Source: Pseudomonas sp. R37(2017)
GTDB taxonomy: Bacteria; Pseudomonadota; Gammaproteobacteria; Pseudomonadales; Pseudomonadaceae
Assembly: GCF_002113375.1 (NCBI RefSeq)
Contig: NZ_NEHO01000014.1
Span: 62,001-126,000 of the forward strand
DNA: 64,000 bases
Reading direction: 5' to 3'
The notes beneath the pieces are model-generated. The model did no database searches, had not been told where the DNA came from, and worked only from the letters and a program-made list of their open reading frames with translations. Both the position numbers and the translations under genes were made by a program. Positions 46,580-55,762 of the stretch are shown piece by piece; position 1 is the stretch's first letter; every line of letters starts with the position of its first letter.

Positions 46580-49003
46580 GTGAAAAACACCCCCGCTAAA
46601 AACAACAAACTCCCCTGGTTGCCGCTGGCCCTTGCGCTGGCGGTCAACGTTGCGCTGCCCCAGGCCCAGGCGGCCGAGGGCATCCGCATCCCGGCGCAAC
46701 CTTTGGGGCAGGCCCTGAGTCAGTTGGGCCAGCAAACCTCGCTCCAGGTGTTCTTCAGCCCTGAACTGGTCGCAGGCAAACAGGCGCCGGCGGTGGATGG
46801 CAACTTTTCTCCGGAAGACGCACTGCGCCAGTTGCTGCAAGGCAGCGGCCTGCAATACCAGATCGATGAAGGTTCGGTGACGTTGATGCCAGCGCCGACT
46901 TCGGCGGCCAATGGGCCATTGGAACTGGGCGTGACTGACATCAAGGTCGTCGGCGACTGGCTCGACGATGCCGATGCCACCCTGGTGCAGAATCATCCCG
47001 GCGCCCGTACCGTGGTCCGCCGTGAAGCCATGGTCGAACAGGGCGCGATGAACGTCGGTGAAGTGTTGAAACGCGTGCCGGGCGTACAAGTGCAGGACGC
47101 CAACGGCACCGGCGGCAGTGACATTTCCCTCAACGTCGGCGTGCGCGGCCTGACCTCGCGCCTGTCGCCGCGCTCCACCGTGCTGATCGACGGCATCCCG
47201 GCAGCCTTCGCTCCCTATGGCCAGCCGCAGTTGTCCATGGCGCCGATCTCCTCCGGCAACCTCGACAGCATCGACGTGGTGCGCGGTGCCGGCTCCGTAC
47301 GCTACGGACCACAAAACGTCGGCGGTGTGATCAACTTCGTGACCCGCGCCATCCCGGAAAAAGCCTCCGCTGAAATCGGCACCACCCTGGAAACGTCGCA
47401 GCACGGTGGCTGGAAGCACATCGACACCGCGTTCATGGGCGGCACTGCCGACAACGGCATTGGCGTGGCGCTGTTGTACTCCGGCGTGAACGGCAACGGT
47501 TACCGTGAAAGCAACAACGGCAACGACATCGACGACGTGATCCTCAAGACCCATTGGGCGCCAACCGATGTCGACGATTTCAGCCTCAACTTTCACTACT
47601 ACGACGCCAAGGCCGACATGCCCGGCGGCCTGACCCAGGCGCAGTACGATGCCGACCCGTTCCAGTCCGTGCGTGACTTCGACAACTTCAGCGGCCGGCG
47701 CAAGGACGTGTCGTTCAAGTGGGCGCGGCAGATCGACGATCGCACCCAGGCTGAAGTGCTGACCTACTACACCGACAGTTTTCGTGGCAGCACCATCGCT
47801 TCGCGGGACCTGACGACACTCAACTCGTATCCGCGCAGCTACTACACCTACGGTATCGAACCACGGGTGTCCCATGTCTTCGATGTGGGGCCGACCACCC
47901 AGGAAGTCAGCGTTGGCTATCGCTACCTGAAAGAAGCCATGCACGAAGAGGCCAGCCGTGTGGCGCTGGTCAACAATGAGCCCGTCGTGCGTCCGGGGGC
48001 GGACGGCCATGTCTATCAGGACCGCACCGGTGGGACCGAGGCCAATTCGGTGTACGTCGACAACAAGATCGACGTTGGCAACTGGACGGTCACCCCAGGC
48101 ATTCGCTTCGAGCACATCAGCACCGACTGGCACGACCGCCCGGTGGTCGATAACGCCGGCAAACGGGTGCCGGAGAAAAGGCGCAGCATCGAAAGCAATG
48201 AGCCGCTGCCGGCCCTGAGCGTGATGTATCACATGTCCGAAGCCTGGAAACTGTTCGCCAACTACGAAACTTCCTTCGGCGCGCTGCAGTATTTCCAGTT
48301 GGGACAGGGCGGTATCGGTAATGAGCCCGCCAACGGCCTGGAGCCGGAAAAGGCCAAGACCTACGAAATCGGTACACGCTACAACGATGACGTGTGGGGC
48401 GGTGAGGTGACGCTGTTCTACATCGACTTCGACGACGAACTGCAATACATCAGCAACGACGTGGGCTGGACCAACCTCGGTGCGACCAAGCACCAGGGTA
48501 TCGAAACGTCGGTGCACTACGATCTGGCGGCGCTGGACCCACGCCTTGACGGCCTGACCGCCAACGCTGGCTTCACTTACACCCGCGCCACTTACGAAGG
48601 TGATATCCCGGGCTTCAAGGGCCGTGACCTGCCGTTCTACTCCCGTCAGGTGGCCACTGCCGGCCTGCGTTACGACATCGATCGCTGGACCTGGAACCTC
48701 GATGCGTTTGCCCAATCCAAGCAGCGTTCGCCGGGCACCGGTGTGAACGCCGATGGCAGCTTCAACGGCAACTACATCACCGAAGGCACCGCCGACGGCC
48801 AGTTCGGTGACATTCCGGGTTACGTGACCTGGAACGTGCGTAGCGGCTATGACTTCGGTCCGCAGGTGTCGAACCTGAAACTGGGTGCGGGGGTGAAAAA
48901 CATCTTCGACAAGCAGTACTTCACCCGTTCCAGCGACAACAACTCGGGCATGTACGTCGGCGCGCCGCGCACGTTCTTTGTACAGGCCAGTGTCGGGTTC
49001 TAA
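46580..49003 (+). CDS. fecA: TonB-dependent ferric citrate-type receptor FecA with signalling domain
   Basis: An outer-membrane transporter that also starts the FecR/FecI signal. The 807-residue product has a signal peptide (about 1-31, QAQA), an N-terminal STN signalling domain (about 35-105; PLGQALSQLGQQ and LLQGSGLQYQI), a plug (GEVLKRVPGVQVQD, then RGLTSRLSPRSTVLIDGIP near 190) and a beta-barrel ending in a terminal phenylalanine. The stretch APYGQPQLSMAPISSGNLDS and the following VGGVINFVTRAIP closely recall E. coli FecA. ADMPGGLTQAQYDADPF does so as well, so ferric citrate is the most likely ligand. The start codon is GTG. Confidence 0.9.
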   Translation: MKNTPAKNNKLPWLPLALALAVNVALPQAQAAEGIRIPAQPLGQALSQLGQQTSLQVFFSPELVAGKQAPAVDGNFSPEDALRQLLQGSGLQYQIDEGSVTLMPAPTSAANGPLELGVTDIKVVGDWLDDADATLVQNHPGARTVVRREAMVEQGAMNVGEVLKRVPGVQVQDANGTGGSDISLNVGVRGLTSRLSPRSTVLIDGIPAAFAPYGQPQLSMAPISSGNLDSIDVVRGAGSVRYGPQNVGGVINFVTRAIPEKASAEIGTTLETSQHGGWKHIDTAFMGGTADNGIGVALLYSGVNGNGYRESNNGNDIDDVILKTHWAPTDVDDFSLNFHYYDAKADMPGGLTQAQYDADPFQSVRDFDNFSGRRKDVSFKWARQIDDRTQAEVLTYYTDSFRGSTIASRDLTTLNSYPRSYYTYGIEPRVSHVFDVGPTTQEVSVGYRYLKEAMHEEASRVALVNNEPVVRPGADGHVYQDRTGGTEANSVYVDNKIDVGNWTVTPGIRFEHISTDWHDRPVVDNAGKRVPEKRRSIESNEPLPALSVMYHMSEAWKLFANYETSFGALQYFQLGQGGIGNEPANGLEPEKAKTYEIGTRYNDDVWGGEVTLFYIDFDDELQYISNDVGWTNLGATKHQGIETSVHYDLAALDPRLDGLTANAGFTYTRATYEGDIPGFKGRDLPFYSRQVATAGLRYDIDRWTWNLDAFAQSKQRSPGTGVNADGSFNGNYITEGTADGQFGDIPGYVTWNVRSGYDFGPQVSNLKLGAGVKNIFDKQYFTRSSDNNSGMYVGAPRTFFVQASVGF

Positions 49004-49009
49004 CCCATC

Positions 49010-49141
49010 TGTGGCGAGGGGGCTTGCCCCCGTTGGACCGCAGAGCGGTCCCAAATCCGGCGACTTGAGTTCTACAGATAGAACGCGTCAGCCGAATTGC
49101 GACTGCTGCGCAGCCGAACGGGGGCAAGCCCCCTCGCCACA
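49010..49141. repeat. REP pair, family C (GAGGGGGCTTGCCCCC core)
   Basis: TGTGGCGAGGGGGCTTGCCC starts at 49010, and its inverted copy ends at 49141, with the centre carrying smaller hairpins (GACCGCAGAGCGGTC). It lies between the converging fecA and MFS genes, ending 2 bases before the MFS stop codon, and probably contributes to termination on both sides. Confidence 0.9.
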
Positions 49142-49143
49142 AT

Positions 49144-50295
49144 TCAGACTTTCAACACCTTGCCGCCAATCGCCACCGCCACCAGCAGAACTGCCATCAA
49201 GGCAAAGGCAAAACTCAAGCTGCTGCCATGGGCGATGAAGCCGATCACGGCGGGGCCTGCCAGGATGCCCGCATAGCCCAGGGTGGTAATGGCCGGAACC
49301 GCGATGCTCTCGGGCATGACCGTCTGCTTGCCGACTGCGGTGTACAGCACCGGCACGATGTTCGAGCAACCGGCGCCCAACAGTGCATAACCCACCAGTG
49401 CTGCCTCCCAGCTCGATGCGAACGTCGCCAGGAACAAACCGGCGGCGGCCGTCAGCCCGCCGAACACAATCACTCGTGTCGCGCCCAGTCGTCGCACGAT
49501 TTTGTCACCGGTCAACCGCCCGGCCGTCATGGTCAAGGCAAACGCCGCATAGCCGAGCCCCGCATACGCTGTGTCGATGCCACGTTCCTGGGCCAGGAAC
49601 ACTGCGCTCCAGTCCAGCGCCGCGCCTTCGGCGAGGAACACGATAAAGCACATGCCGCCGATGAACAGGACGATGCCATGGGGCACCGCGAACGCCGGTC
49701 CCGAACCCTCGCTGCCGTAGGGCAACAGGTGCGGTACGGCCTTGGCCAGCGCGATCAGCAGCAGCACGATCACCACCAGCGTGGCCCCCAGCGGTGAGAT
49801 CCCCAGGCCAAGCAAGCCGCTGACACCGGCCGCGCCGACAATCCCGCCCAGGCTGAACAGGCCATGGAACCCGGACATCATGTTTTTGCCACTGGCGCGC
49901 TCGACGATCACCGCTTGCAGGTTGACCGTCGAATCCACGGTGCCGAGGCCGGCGCCGAACATGAACAACGCGCCGATCAGGGCCGGCATCGACGACACCG
50001 TCGCCAGCAGCGGCAGGGCGGCGCAGATCAGCAGGGTCCCGCCGGTCGCCACCCGCCGGCAGCCGAAACGTGTGGCCAGGATCCCGGCCAACGGCATCGC
50101 CAGTATCGAACCCACCCCCAGGCACAGCAGCAACAGTCCCAGGGTGCCTTCATCCAGCCCGGCCCGAGCCTTGGCATAGGGCACCAGTGGCGCCCACGCG
50201 GCGATGCCGAACCCGGCTATGAAAAAGGCGATGCGCGTGGACATCTGTTCCAGGCGGCCGGGAACGAAGGTGGTTTGGTTGTTGAGGCTGGTCAT
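49144..50295 (-). CDS. MFS transporter
   Basis: A 383-residue major-facilitator protein with about 12 membrane helices. It opens with a short polar tail then FIAGFGIAAWAPLVPYAKAR, has a loop 2-3-like ILATRFGCRRVATGG, and ends with VLLVAVAIGGKV. The overall pattern resembles E. coli YbjJ-type transporters, as I recall it; the substrate is unknown. It is divergent from the DapF-like gene at 50461 and converges on fecA. The 165-base divergent spacer 50296-50460 should hold both promoters; nothing specific is recognised there. Confidence 0.88.
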   Translation of the reverse strand: MTSLNNQTTFVPGRLEQMSTRIAFFIAGFGIAAWAPLVPYAKARAGLDEGTLGLLLLCLGVGSILAMPLAGILATRFGCRRVATGGTLLICAALPLLATVSSMPALIGALFMFGAGLGTVDSTVNLQAVIVERASGKNMMSGFHGLFSLGGIVGAAGVSGLLGLGISPLGATLVVIVLLLIALAKAVPHLLPYGSEGSGPAFAVPHGIVLFIGGMCFIVFLAEGAALDWSAVFLAQERGIDTAYAGLGYAAFALTMTAGRLTGDKIVRRLGATRVIVFGGLTAAAGLFLATFASSWEAALVGYALLGAGCSNIVPVLYTAVGKQTVMPESIAVPAITTLGYAGILAGPAVIGFIAHGSSLSFAFALMAVLLVAVAIGGKVLKV

Positions 50296-50460
50296 ATCAA
50301 TCCCTGGCAGAAAACGTCACGTCCTCAACGGACAGTGATCGACCGGCGAGGGTTCGATCAGTACCCGGAAAGTTTCGCTATTAAACAAGGCGACATCGTT
50401 GCACAGCGCCAGTGTTTTTCGCGATATGTTGAGCCATTCCAATGACACGCGGAGGGCGCC

Positions 50461-51453
50461 ATGGCGCAGAGGTACGATGCAAGGGGCAATATTTACATCG
50501 TGGTAGCGCCCGAGGAACTGCGCCGCCAGGGTATCGATCTGCCCGATCACGCCAGCCACGCGGCTCAAACACGTCAGGCATGGGCCGTGGCGGCCATTGA
50601 TGCATGCTGCAACTGGGCGCCTGGCACACAACCGGTTGGGGCCAAGGAACATCGCAGCGACGGTTTGCTGGTCGGGCCTTTCCAGTCGTCGCCACCCTTT
50701 GACCTGTTGATCGTCAACACCGACGGCACCCTGGCCGAGCGCAGCGGCAACGGGCTGACGATCTTCTCCCAGGCATTGAGCGATCAAGGGCTATTGCCGC
50801 GGGACGAAGCCTGTCTGCTCAGGGTTCATCACGACAAGGCCGATACGCCTTCGCCGGGTCAGACTTCAGTGAAAGCCGCAGAGGTCGATGGCATGCATGG
50901 TTTCTGGCTCGATCTGGGGCGGCCGGGATTCGGGCCGGCAGCGGTCAGTGCCCACGGGGTCGAGGCTGTGGAGTTCAACGGTCGTGAACTGAGCCGCGTT
51001 GAACCCTTGGCGGCGCTCAATGGTGCGTGGTCGCGCAGTCAGTTTGCGAGGGTTGGCAATCCCCATTGTGTGACGCTGGTGGAAAATGCCGAGAGTCTGC
51101 CGGGCAACGAGCAGATGCGTGAACCGGCGCTGGGTGACGGGTTGATGCGGATTGCCTACGCCATGCCGGTCGGCGCAGGCAAACCTTGTCCGGCGGGGAT
51201 CAATCTGCAATGGGCGATGCGCTTGTCCGAAGGGCATATTGCCGCGCGGGTGTTCGAGCGGGGCGAAGGGCCGACGGCATCTTCGGGGACCAGCGCCAGT
51301 GCCGTGGCCAGTGCGGCGTGGCGGGTCGGTTGGGTGACTGCTGGTGAGGTGAAGGTGACGATGCCGGGTGGCACGGCGCCGATCTTGCTGGAAGAGGAGC
51401 AGGGGGAGCTGAGTCGGGTCAGCCTGTTTGGTACGGCTCGGATGATCGATTGA
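50461..51453 (+). CDS. DapF-like (diaminopimelate epimerase superfamily) protein lacking both catalytic cysteines
   Basis: A 330-residue protein with two-lobed DapF-type landmarks: ARGNIYIVV at the N-terminus, IVNTDGTLAERSGNG near 85-98, GNPHCVTLVENAE near 199-211 and RVFERGEGPTASSGTSASA near 263-281. In true DapF the two acid/base cysteines are in CGNG and CG(S/T)G. Here they are serines (Ser95 and Ser275), so ordinary two-base epimerisation is not expected. A GGAGG ribosome site precedes the ATG. It lies between an MFS gene (divergent) and cytosine deaminase (convergent), with no lysine biosynthesis genes nearby. It may be a dehydratase, an isomerase of other chemistry, or non-enzymatic. 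Confidence 0.8.
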   Translation: MAQRYDARGNIYIVVAPEELRRQGIDLPDHASHAAQTRQAWAVAAIDACCNWAPGTQPVGAKEHRSDGLLVGPFQSSPPFDLLIVNTDGTLAERSGNGLTIFSQALSDQGLLPRDEACLLRVHHDKADTPSPGQTSVKAAEVDGMHGFWLDLGRPGFGPAAVSAHGVEAVEFNGRELSRVEPLAALNGAWSRSQFARVGNPHCVTLVENAESLPGNEQMREPALGDGLMRIAYAMPVGAGKPCPAGINLQWAMRLSEGHIAARVFERGEGPTASSGTSASAVASAAWRVGWVTAGEVKVTMPGGTAPILLEEEQGELSRVSLFGTARMID

Positions 51454-51466
51454 CTTCAAAATAGCC

Positions 51467-51539
51467 TTCGCGAGCAGGCTCGCTCCCACAGGTTTTGTGA
51501 ACGACATAAAACCACTGTGGGAGCGAGCCTGCTCGCGAA
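51467..51539. repeat. REP pair, family A, tail-to-tail spacer
   Basis: The inverted copy TTCGCGAGCAGGCTCGCTCC starts at 51467, and the direct copy TGTGGGAGCGAGCCTGCTCG starts at 51516 and runs to 51539. The arms are in the opposite relative order to the pair at 36817. It lies between the converging DapF-like and cytosine deaminase genes and may act as a bidirectional terminator. Confidence 0.9.
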
Positions 51540-51564
51540 GAGGCCAGACCAGTCAATACCACAC

Positions 51565-52809
51565 TCAGCTCAGATCACTGAACTCCACCACCGGCATCGT
51601 CCGCTTCATCAACACTTCGCCATTGCGCACCGAGTACAGCGGCAACCCCTGGCTGCGGATCACCTCGTAGTCACTTTCCGCCGACAGAATCAGCAGATTC
51701 GCCGGCCGTCCGCGCTCCAGGCCATAGCGCTCGCCGAGGTTCATGGCTCTGGCGCTATTGTCCGTCACCAGATCCAGCGCGCTTTGCAGGTTGCGATAAC
51801 CGAGCATGTGGCAGATGTGCAGCCCGGCTTCGAGCACCCGCAGAATATTGCCATTGCCCAGCGGGTACCACGGATCGACGATCGAATCCTGGCCGAAGCA
51901 CACGTTCATACCTGCTTCCAGCAACTCGTTGACCCGGGTCACGCCCCGGCGTTTCGGGAAGTTGTCGAAGCGCCCTTGCAGGTGGATGCTTTCGGTGGGA
52001 CAGGAGACAAAGCTGATGCCGGAGTGACCGAGCAGGCGAAACAGTTTGGCGCAGTAAGCGTTGTCGTAAGAGCCCATGGCGGTGGTATGGCTGGCCGTGA
52101 CCCGCGAGCCCATGCCACGGCTGCGTGCCTCTTCGGCGAGCACTTCAAGGAAACGCGATTGCGGGTCGTCGGTTTCGTCGCAATGCACGTCCACCAGGCA
52201 ACCGCTGCGTTCGGCCAGGTCCATCAGGAACTTCACCGAGCTGACGCCTTGATCGCGGGTGTACTCGAAATGCGGAATGCCACCGACCACGTCGGCGCCC
52301 ATGCGGATGGCTTCTTCCATCAATTCGCGACCATTGTGGTACGACTCGATGCCTTCCTGAGGGAACGCGACGATTTGCAGATCGACCAGGTGCCGGCTTT
52401 CCTCGCGCACTTCGAGCATGGCCTTGAGCGCGGTCAGTTCCGGGTCGGTGACGTCGACGTGGGTGCGTACATGCTGAATGCCGTGGGCGGCGAGGGCCTG
52501 GATGGTCTTCCTGGCCCGGGCCTTGGTGTCTTCCTGGGTGATGGTCGCCTTGCGCTCGCCCCAGCACTCGATGCCTTCGAACAACGTGCCGCTCATGTTC
52601 CAGCGCGGCTCGCCAGCGGTCAGGGTCGCGTCGAGGTGGATGTGCGGCTCGACAAAGGGCGGTACCACCAGGTTGCCGCCGGCATCGAGATCGCCAGGGC
52701 CCAGGGTCGGGGCCTCGATCTGGCGGGCGATGCTGCTGATCAGGCCGTTTTCCAGGTTCAACTCATGCAGGCCTTCCTGGTTGCGCAGACGGGCATTGAT
52801 GATGTGCAT
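51565..52809 (-). CDS. codA: Cytosine deaminase CodA
   Basis: An amidohydrolase that converts cytosine to uracil and ammonia in pyrimidine salvage. The 414-residue product has the metal-binding PHIHLDAT (His56, His58), VHCDETDD (third histidine and catalytic glutamate), the ASHTTAMGSYDNAY histidine and the GQDSIVDPW aspartate, all as in CodA. The wider amidohydrolase family also contains isoguanine- and creatinine-type deaminases, but the motif set fits cytosine deaminase best. No codB permease is adjacent. The 183-base upstream spacer contains a REP pair (52907-52973). Confidence 0.93.
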   Translation of the reverse strand: MHIINARLRNQEGLHELNLENGLISSIARQIEAPTLGPGDLDAGGNLVVPPFVEPHIHLDATLTAGEPRWNMSGTLFEGIECWGERKATITQEDTKARARKTIQALAAHGIQHVRTHVDVTDPELTALKAMLEVREESRHLVDLQIVAFPQEGIESYHNGRELMEEAIRMGADVVGGIPHFEYTRDQGVSSVKFLMDLAERSGCLVDVHCDETDDPQSRFLEVLAEEARSRGMGSRVTASHTTAMGSYDNAYCAKLFRLLGHSGISFVSCPTESIHLQGRFDNFPKRRGVTRVNELLEAGMNVCFGQDSIVDPWYPLGNGNILRVLEAGLHICHMLGYRNLQSALDLVTDNSARAMNLGERYGLERGRPANLLILSAESDYEVIRSQGLPLYSVRNGEVLMKRTMPVVEFSDLS

Positions 52810-52906
52810 CGGGGCAGATCCTTTTGGCGAGTCGTGTAGGCAATATCCTTACGTTAGCTCGCCTGTGGCGGTCCCCGCCAGTGACATTGATCGCTGTAGA
52901 ACCAAT

Positions 52907-52973
52907 GTGTGCGGGCCTGCTCGCGAAAGCGGCGGCACAGTCAAATGCCGCTTTCGCGAGCAGGCTCGCACAG
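52907..52973. repeat. REP pair, family A, compact
   Basis: TGTGCGGGCCTGCTCGCGAA begins at 52907, and the inverted arm (GCGAGCAGGCTCGCACA) ends at 52973; the intervening GCGGC/GCCGC extends the stem. It is downstream of queD and upstream of codA, both leftward, so it may limit read-through from queD. Confidence 0.88.
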
Positions 52974-52992
52974 GATATTTGTGTTGCCTGAC

Positions 52993-53349
52993 TTATTCGC
53001 CGCGATAGATGCAACCGCTGGTGCACGTCTCATGGATACGGATTGCACTGAGCTCCGGCAGCAGGGGCTTCAATTCCTGCCAGATAAACTTGGCCAACAC
53101 TTCGCTGGTCGGGTTTTCCAGGCCGGGAATGTCGTTCAGGTAGTTGTGATCCAGACGCTCGTACAGCGGTTTGAAGATCGCCTTGATTTCCGAGAAGTCG
53201 CGGATCCAGCCGGTGTGCGGGTCGAGATCGCCGCTCAGGTGGATCGCCACTTTGAACGAGTGGCCGTGCAGGCGCCCGCACTTGTGGCCGTCCGGTACGT
53301 GGGGCAGGCGGTGGGCGGATTCGAAAGTAAATTCCTTGAAGATTTCCAC
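52993..53349 (-). CDS. queD: 6-carboxy-5,6,7,8-tetrahydropterin synthase QueD
   Basis: Makes 6-carboxytetrahydropterin from dihydroneopterin triphosphate in queuosine tRNA modification. The 118-residue product is the standard length, with zinc-ligand histidines at 13, 28 and 30 (SAHRLP and LHGHSF) and the catalytic cysteine at 24 (GHKCGRLHGH). The acid pair is in RDFSEIK and LDHNYLND, with a C-terminal HETCTSGC. It stands alone among genes of other function, as queD often does. The 75-base upstream spacer shows no riboswitch-like fold to my eye. Confidence 0.96.
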   Translation of the reverse strand: MEIFKEFTFESAHRLPHVPDGHKCGRLHGHSFKVAIHLSGDLDPHTGWIRDFSEIKAIFKPLYERLDHNYLNDIPGLENPTSEVLAKFIWQELKPLLPELSAIRIHETCTSGCIYRGE

Positions 53350-53424
53350 AGTGTTTTCAGCTCTGTTCAGGTGGCGTTCGCCGCGGCGATTCGGGCAGGT
53401 GGCGAGTTTACCAGTTTGTCCTGA

Positions 53425-54504
53425 CTAAAGGGTCAGCAAGCGTTCGCCGAGGCGACCGTTGGCGGCAAGCTCGAGGAATTCGTCACCCATGCGGCGGCTT
53501 TCCTCCATGGTCGTGCGCCAGTACTTCTGCCGGCTCGGGGCGTCGCCCATGAAGCGCTTGAAGTCGCTGCGGTCCGGCAGTTTGCCGTAGGGCAGGCGCG
53601 CCAGGTACTCCTTCGACGGCGCCAGCAGCAGTACGTTTTGCAAGCGAACCGGGCAGGCGCGGCGCCACGGCAGGGTCTTGTCGAACCAGCCGGGAATCAC
53701 CCGGTCGGTGAAATGCGGGTAAAGCACGATGTCATTGCCGCTGTAAGGCAGGTCCAGGTGGTAATCCAGCAGGCCGCCGTCGCGGAAGGTGCCGGCGCCG
53801 GCTCCCGGCAGGTCGCGCACGCCTTGCATCACCATCGGGATCGAGCCCGAAGCCAGCAGGGCCTGGCGCAAGTTGCCGGTATCGAGGGCGACGAAGCGCG
53901 ACGGGAAGTCGTTCAAGGCGTCGACCGGCGGCGCCAGGCGCGGGTCGTGGATGATCAGGCGTTCGAAGTGCCGGGCCAGCCGCGCCCGGCCGCGCAGGTT
54001 GTCGGCGATGACCGATGACAGGCCCAACCCCAGGCGGCCGCGATGATCGTCGGCGAGCAGGCCGTGGCTTTTGACCACCATGATGTTCAGGCGGTAATCG
54101 CTGTTGGTCAGGATCGAGGCGTCGCGACCGTCGAGCAGCTCATTGAGCATGCGCTGTGAGCTCTGGCTGATCTGCGCCATGGTCACGCCCTTGGCGAAAT
54201 TCTGCTCGGTGTACAGCTGCCCGAGACGCCGGATGCCCTCGGCGGCGTCCGGCAGGCAGGCGCTGGCGAAGCGCCAGGAACCCACCGATGCACCAATCAG
54301 CGAGCGTTCCCGTGGTGCGGCCGGCAGCCACTCGCCGAACAGCGCCAGGTCCAGACCCTGAATCCCCAGCGCCTTCGGGCCACCGGCCGCGCCAGGCAGG
54401 GTGCCGACCTCGGTGGCGTTCAGGCCGTTGGCGCGGATGTGTGCGAAGGCACGCGGACCGGCCTTGAGGGTCAGGGAGGGGAATTTGATGTGGATGGCGG
54501 TCAT
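53425..54504 (-). CDS. Patatin-like phospholipase family protein
   Basis: A 359-residue protein with the serine-hydrolase elbow GASVGSW near residue 72 and a DGG motif (TFRDGGLLDYHLDLPY) near 245, the Ser-Asp dyad pattern of patatin-like lipases. An oxyanion-type glycine-rich stretch (GAAGGPKALGIQG) precedes the elbow. ATG 54504 (MTAIHIKFPSLTL) is preferred to an upstream start at 54558, whose extra residues overlap the presumed promoter. No signal peptide is seen, so it is probably cytoplasmic. The substrate is unknown. It is leftward, ahead of queD by 75 bases. Confidence 0.82.
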   Translation of the reverse strand: MTAIHIKFPSLTLKAGPRAFAHIRANGLNATEVGTLPGAAGGPKALGIQGLDLALFGEWLPAAPRERSLIGASVGSWRFASACLPDAAEGIRRLGQLYTEQNFAKGVTMAQISQSSQRMLNELLDGRDASILTNSDYRLNIMVVKSHGLLADDHRGRLGLGLSSVIADNLRGRARLARHFERLIIHDPRLAPPVDALNDFPSRFVALDTGNLRQALLASGSIPMVMQGVRDLPGAGAGTFRDGGLLDYHLDLPYSGNDIVLYPHFTDRVIPGWFDKTLPWRRACPVRLQNVLLLAPSKEYLARLPYGKLPDRSDFKRFMGDAPSRQKYWRTTMEESRRMGDEFLELAANGRLGERLLTL

Positions 54505-54587
54505 TAGGGGCTCGATGTGTGGCAGCGGACAGATTATGTGGGAGGCGATGATGGCCATTCAGTTTCAATTAAGTTCAGCCGGTTAAG

Positions 54588-54770
54588 GTGGCCCGCCTGG
54601 ACCCCGACAGAACGCTGAGGCAGCGCGACGCTGGTACCATAGTGGCTTTCAAGCAGCTCACACCACTGGCACCGACCAGGTATCCCGGTGATCGGCAGCG
54701 GGGCATCGACCGGGATCTGGAATTAGACGCTGTCAGCGGGCAGGTGCTCAAGGATCATCAGGATTCGTAA
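54588..54770 (+). pseudogene. Shortened PepSY-like gene, probably decayed
   Basis: A 60-codon GTG-start frame whose product aligns in two blocks with the PepSY protein encoded next. LRQRDAGTIVAFKQL...RYPGD matches the region LRQQGVILPLEQL...RYPGA, and LELDAVSGQVLKDHQDS matches LDIDATTGRLLKDKED. About 22-25 residues of the PepSY core between the blocks are missing, and so is a signal peptide, so it cannot be a normal periplasmic PepSY protein. Its stop overlaps the next ATG (TAATG), the remnant of a coupled tandem pair. P. aeruginosa has, as I recall, two small genes at this position upstream of bqsR/carR. Confidence 0.6.
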
Positions 54771-55090
54771 TGAAGGTGTTTTTATTCAATCGATGCAGCG
54801 GCAGCCGGATGGCGCTGGTGCTCCTGGCATTTTGCTCGGTCGTGATGGCCCGTGACCTGGACCAGGATGAAGCGCTGCGCTTGCGTCAGCAGGGTGTGAT
54901 CCTGCCGCTGGAGCAATTGCTGCAGCAGGCGATGGATCGCTACCCTGGCGCGAAACTGCTCGAAGCCGAGCTCGAACAGAAGCATGACGCCTACATTTAT
55001 GATGTCGAGCTGCTGACCCCTGAAGGCGTGGTCCGCGAGCTGGACATCGACGCCACCACCGGCCGTTTGCTCAAAGACAAGGAAGACTGA
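54770..55090 (+). CDS. Periplasmic PepSY-domain protein
   Basis: A 106-residue secreted protein with a signal peptide (about 1-27; ALVLLAFCSVVMA then RDLDQDEALRL). A single PepSY domain follows with the typical LLEAELEQKHDAYIYDVELL and VVRELDIDATTGRLL strands. PepSY domains bind partner proteases or signalling proteins and often accompany two-component systems. The response regulator starts 3 bases after its stop, so the two are one operon with the histidine kinase. A role modulating the kinase in the periplasm is plausible but not shown. Confidence 0.9.
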   Translation: MKVFLFNRCSGSRMALVLLAFCSVVMARDLDQDEALRLRQQGVILPLEQLLQQAMDRYPGAKLLEAELEQKHDAYIYDVELLTPEGVVRELDIDATTGRLLKDKED

Positions 55091-55093
55091 TCC

Positions 55094-55758
<665 letters not shown>

Positions 55759-55762
<4 letters not shown>

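Noticed and set aside
46517..49054. 845-codon minus-strand ORF antisense to the FecA-type receptor
   Set aside because: The product has low-complexity VG/VA/H-rich sequence typical of antisense shadows, while the plus strand encodes a clear TonB receptor.
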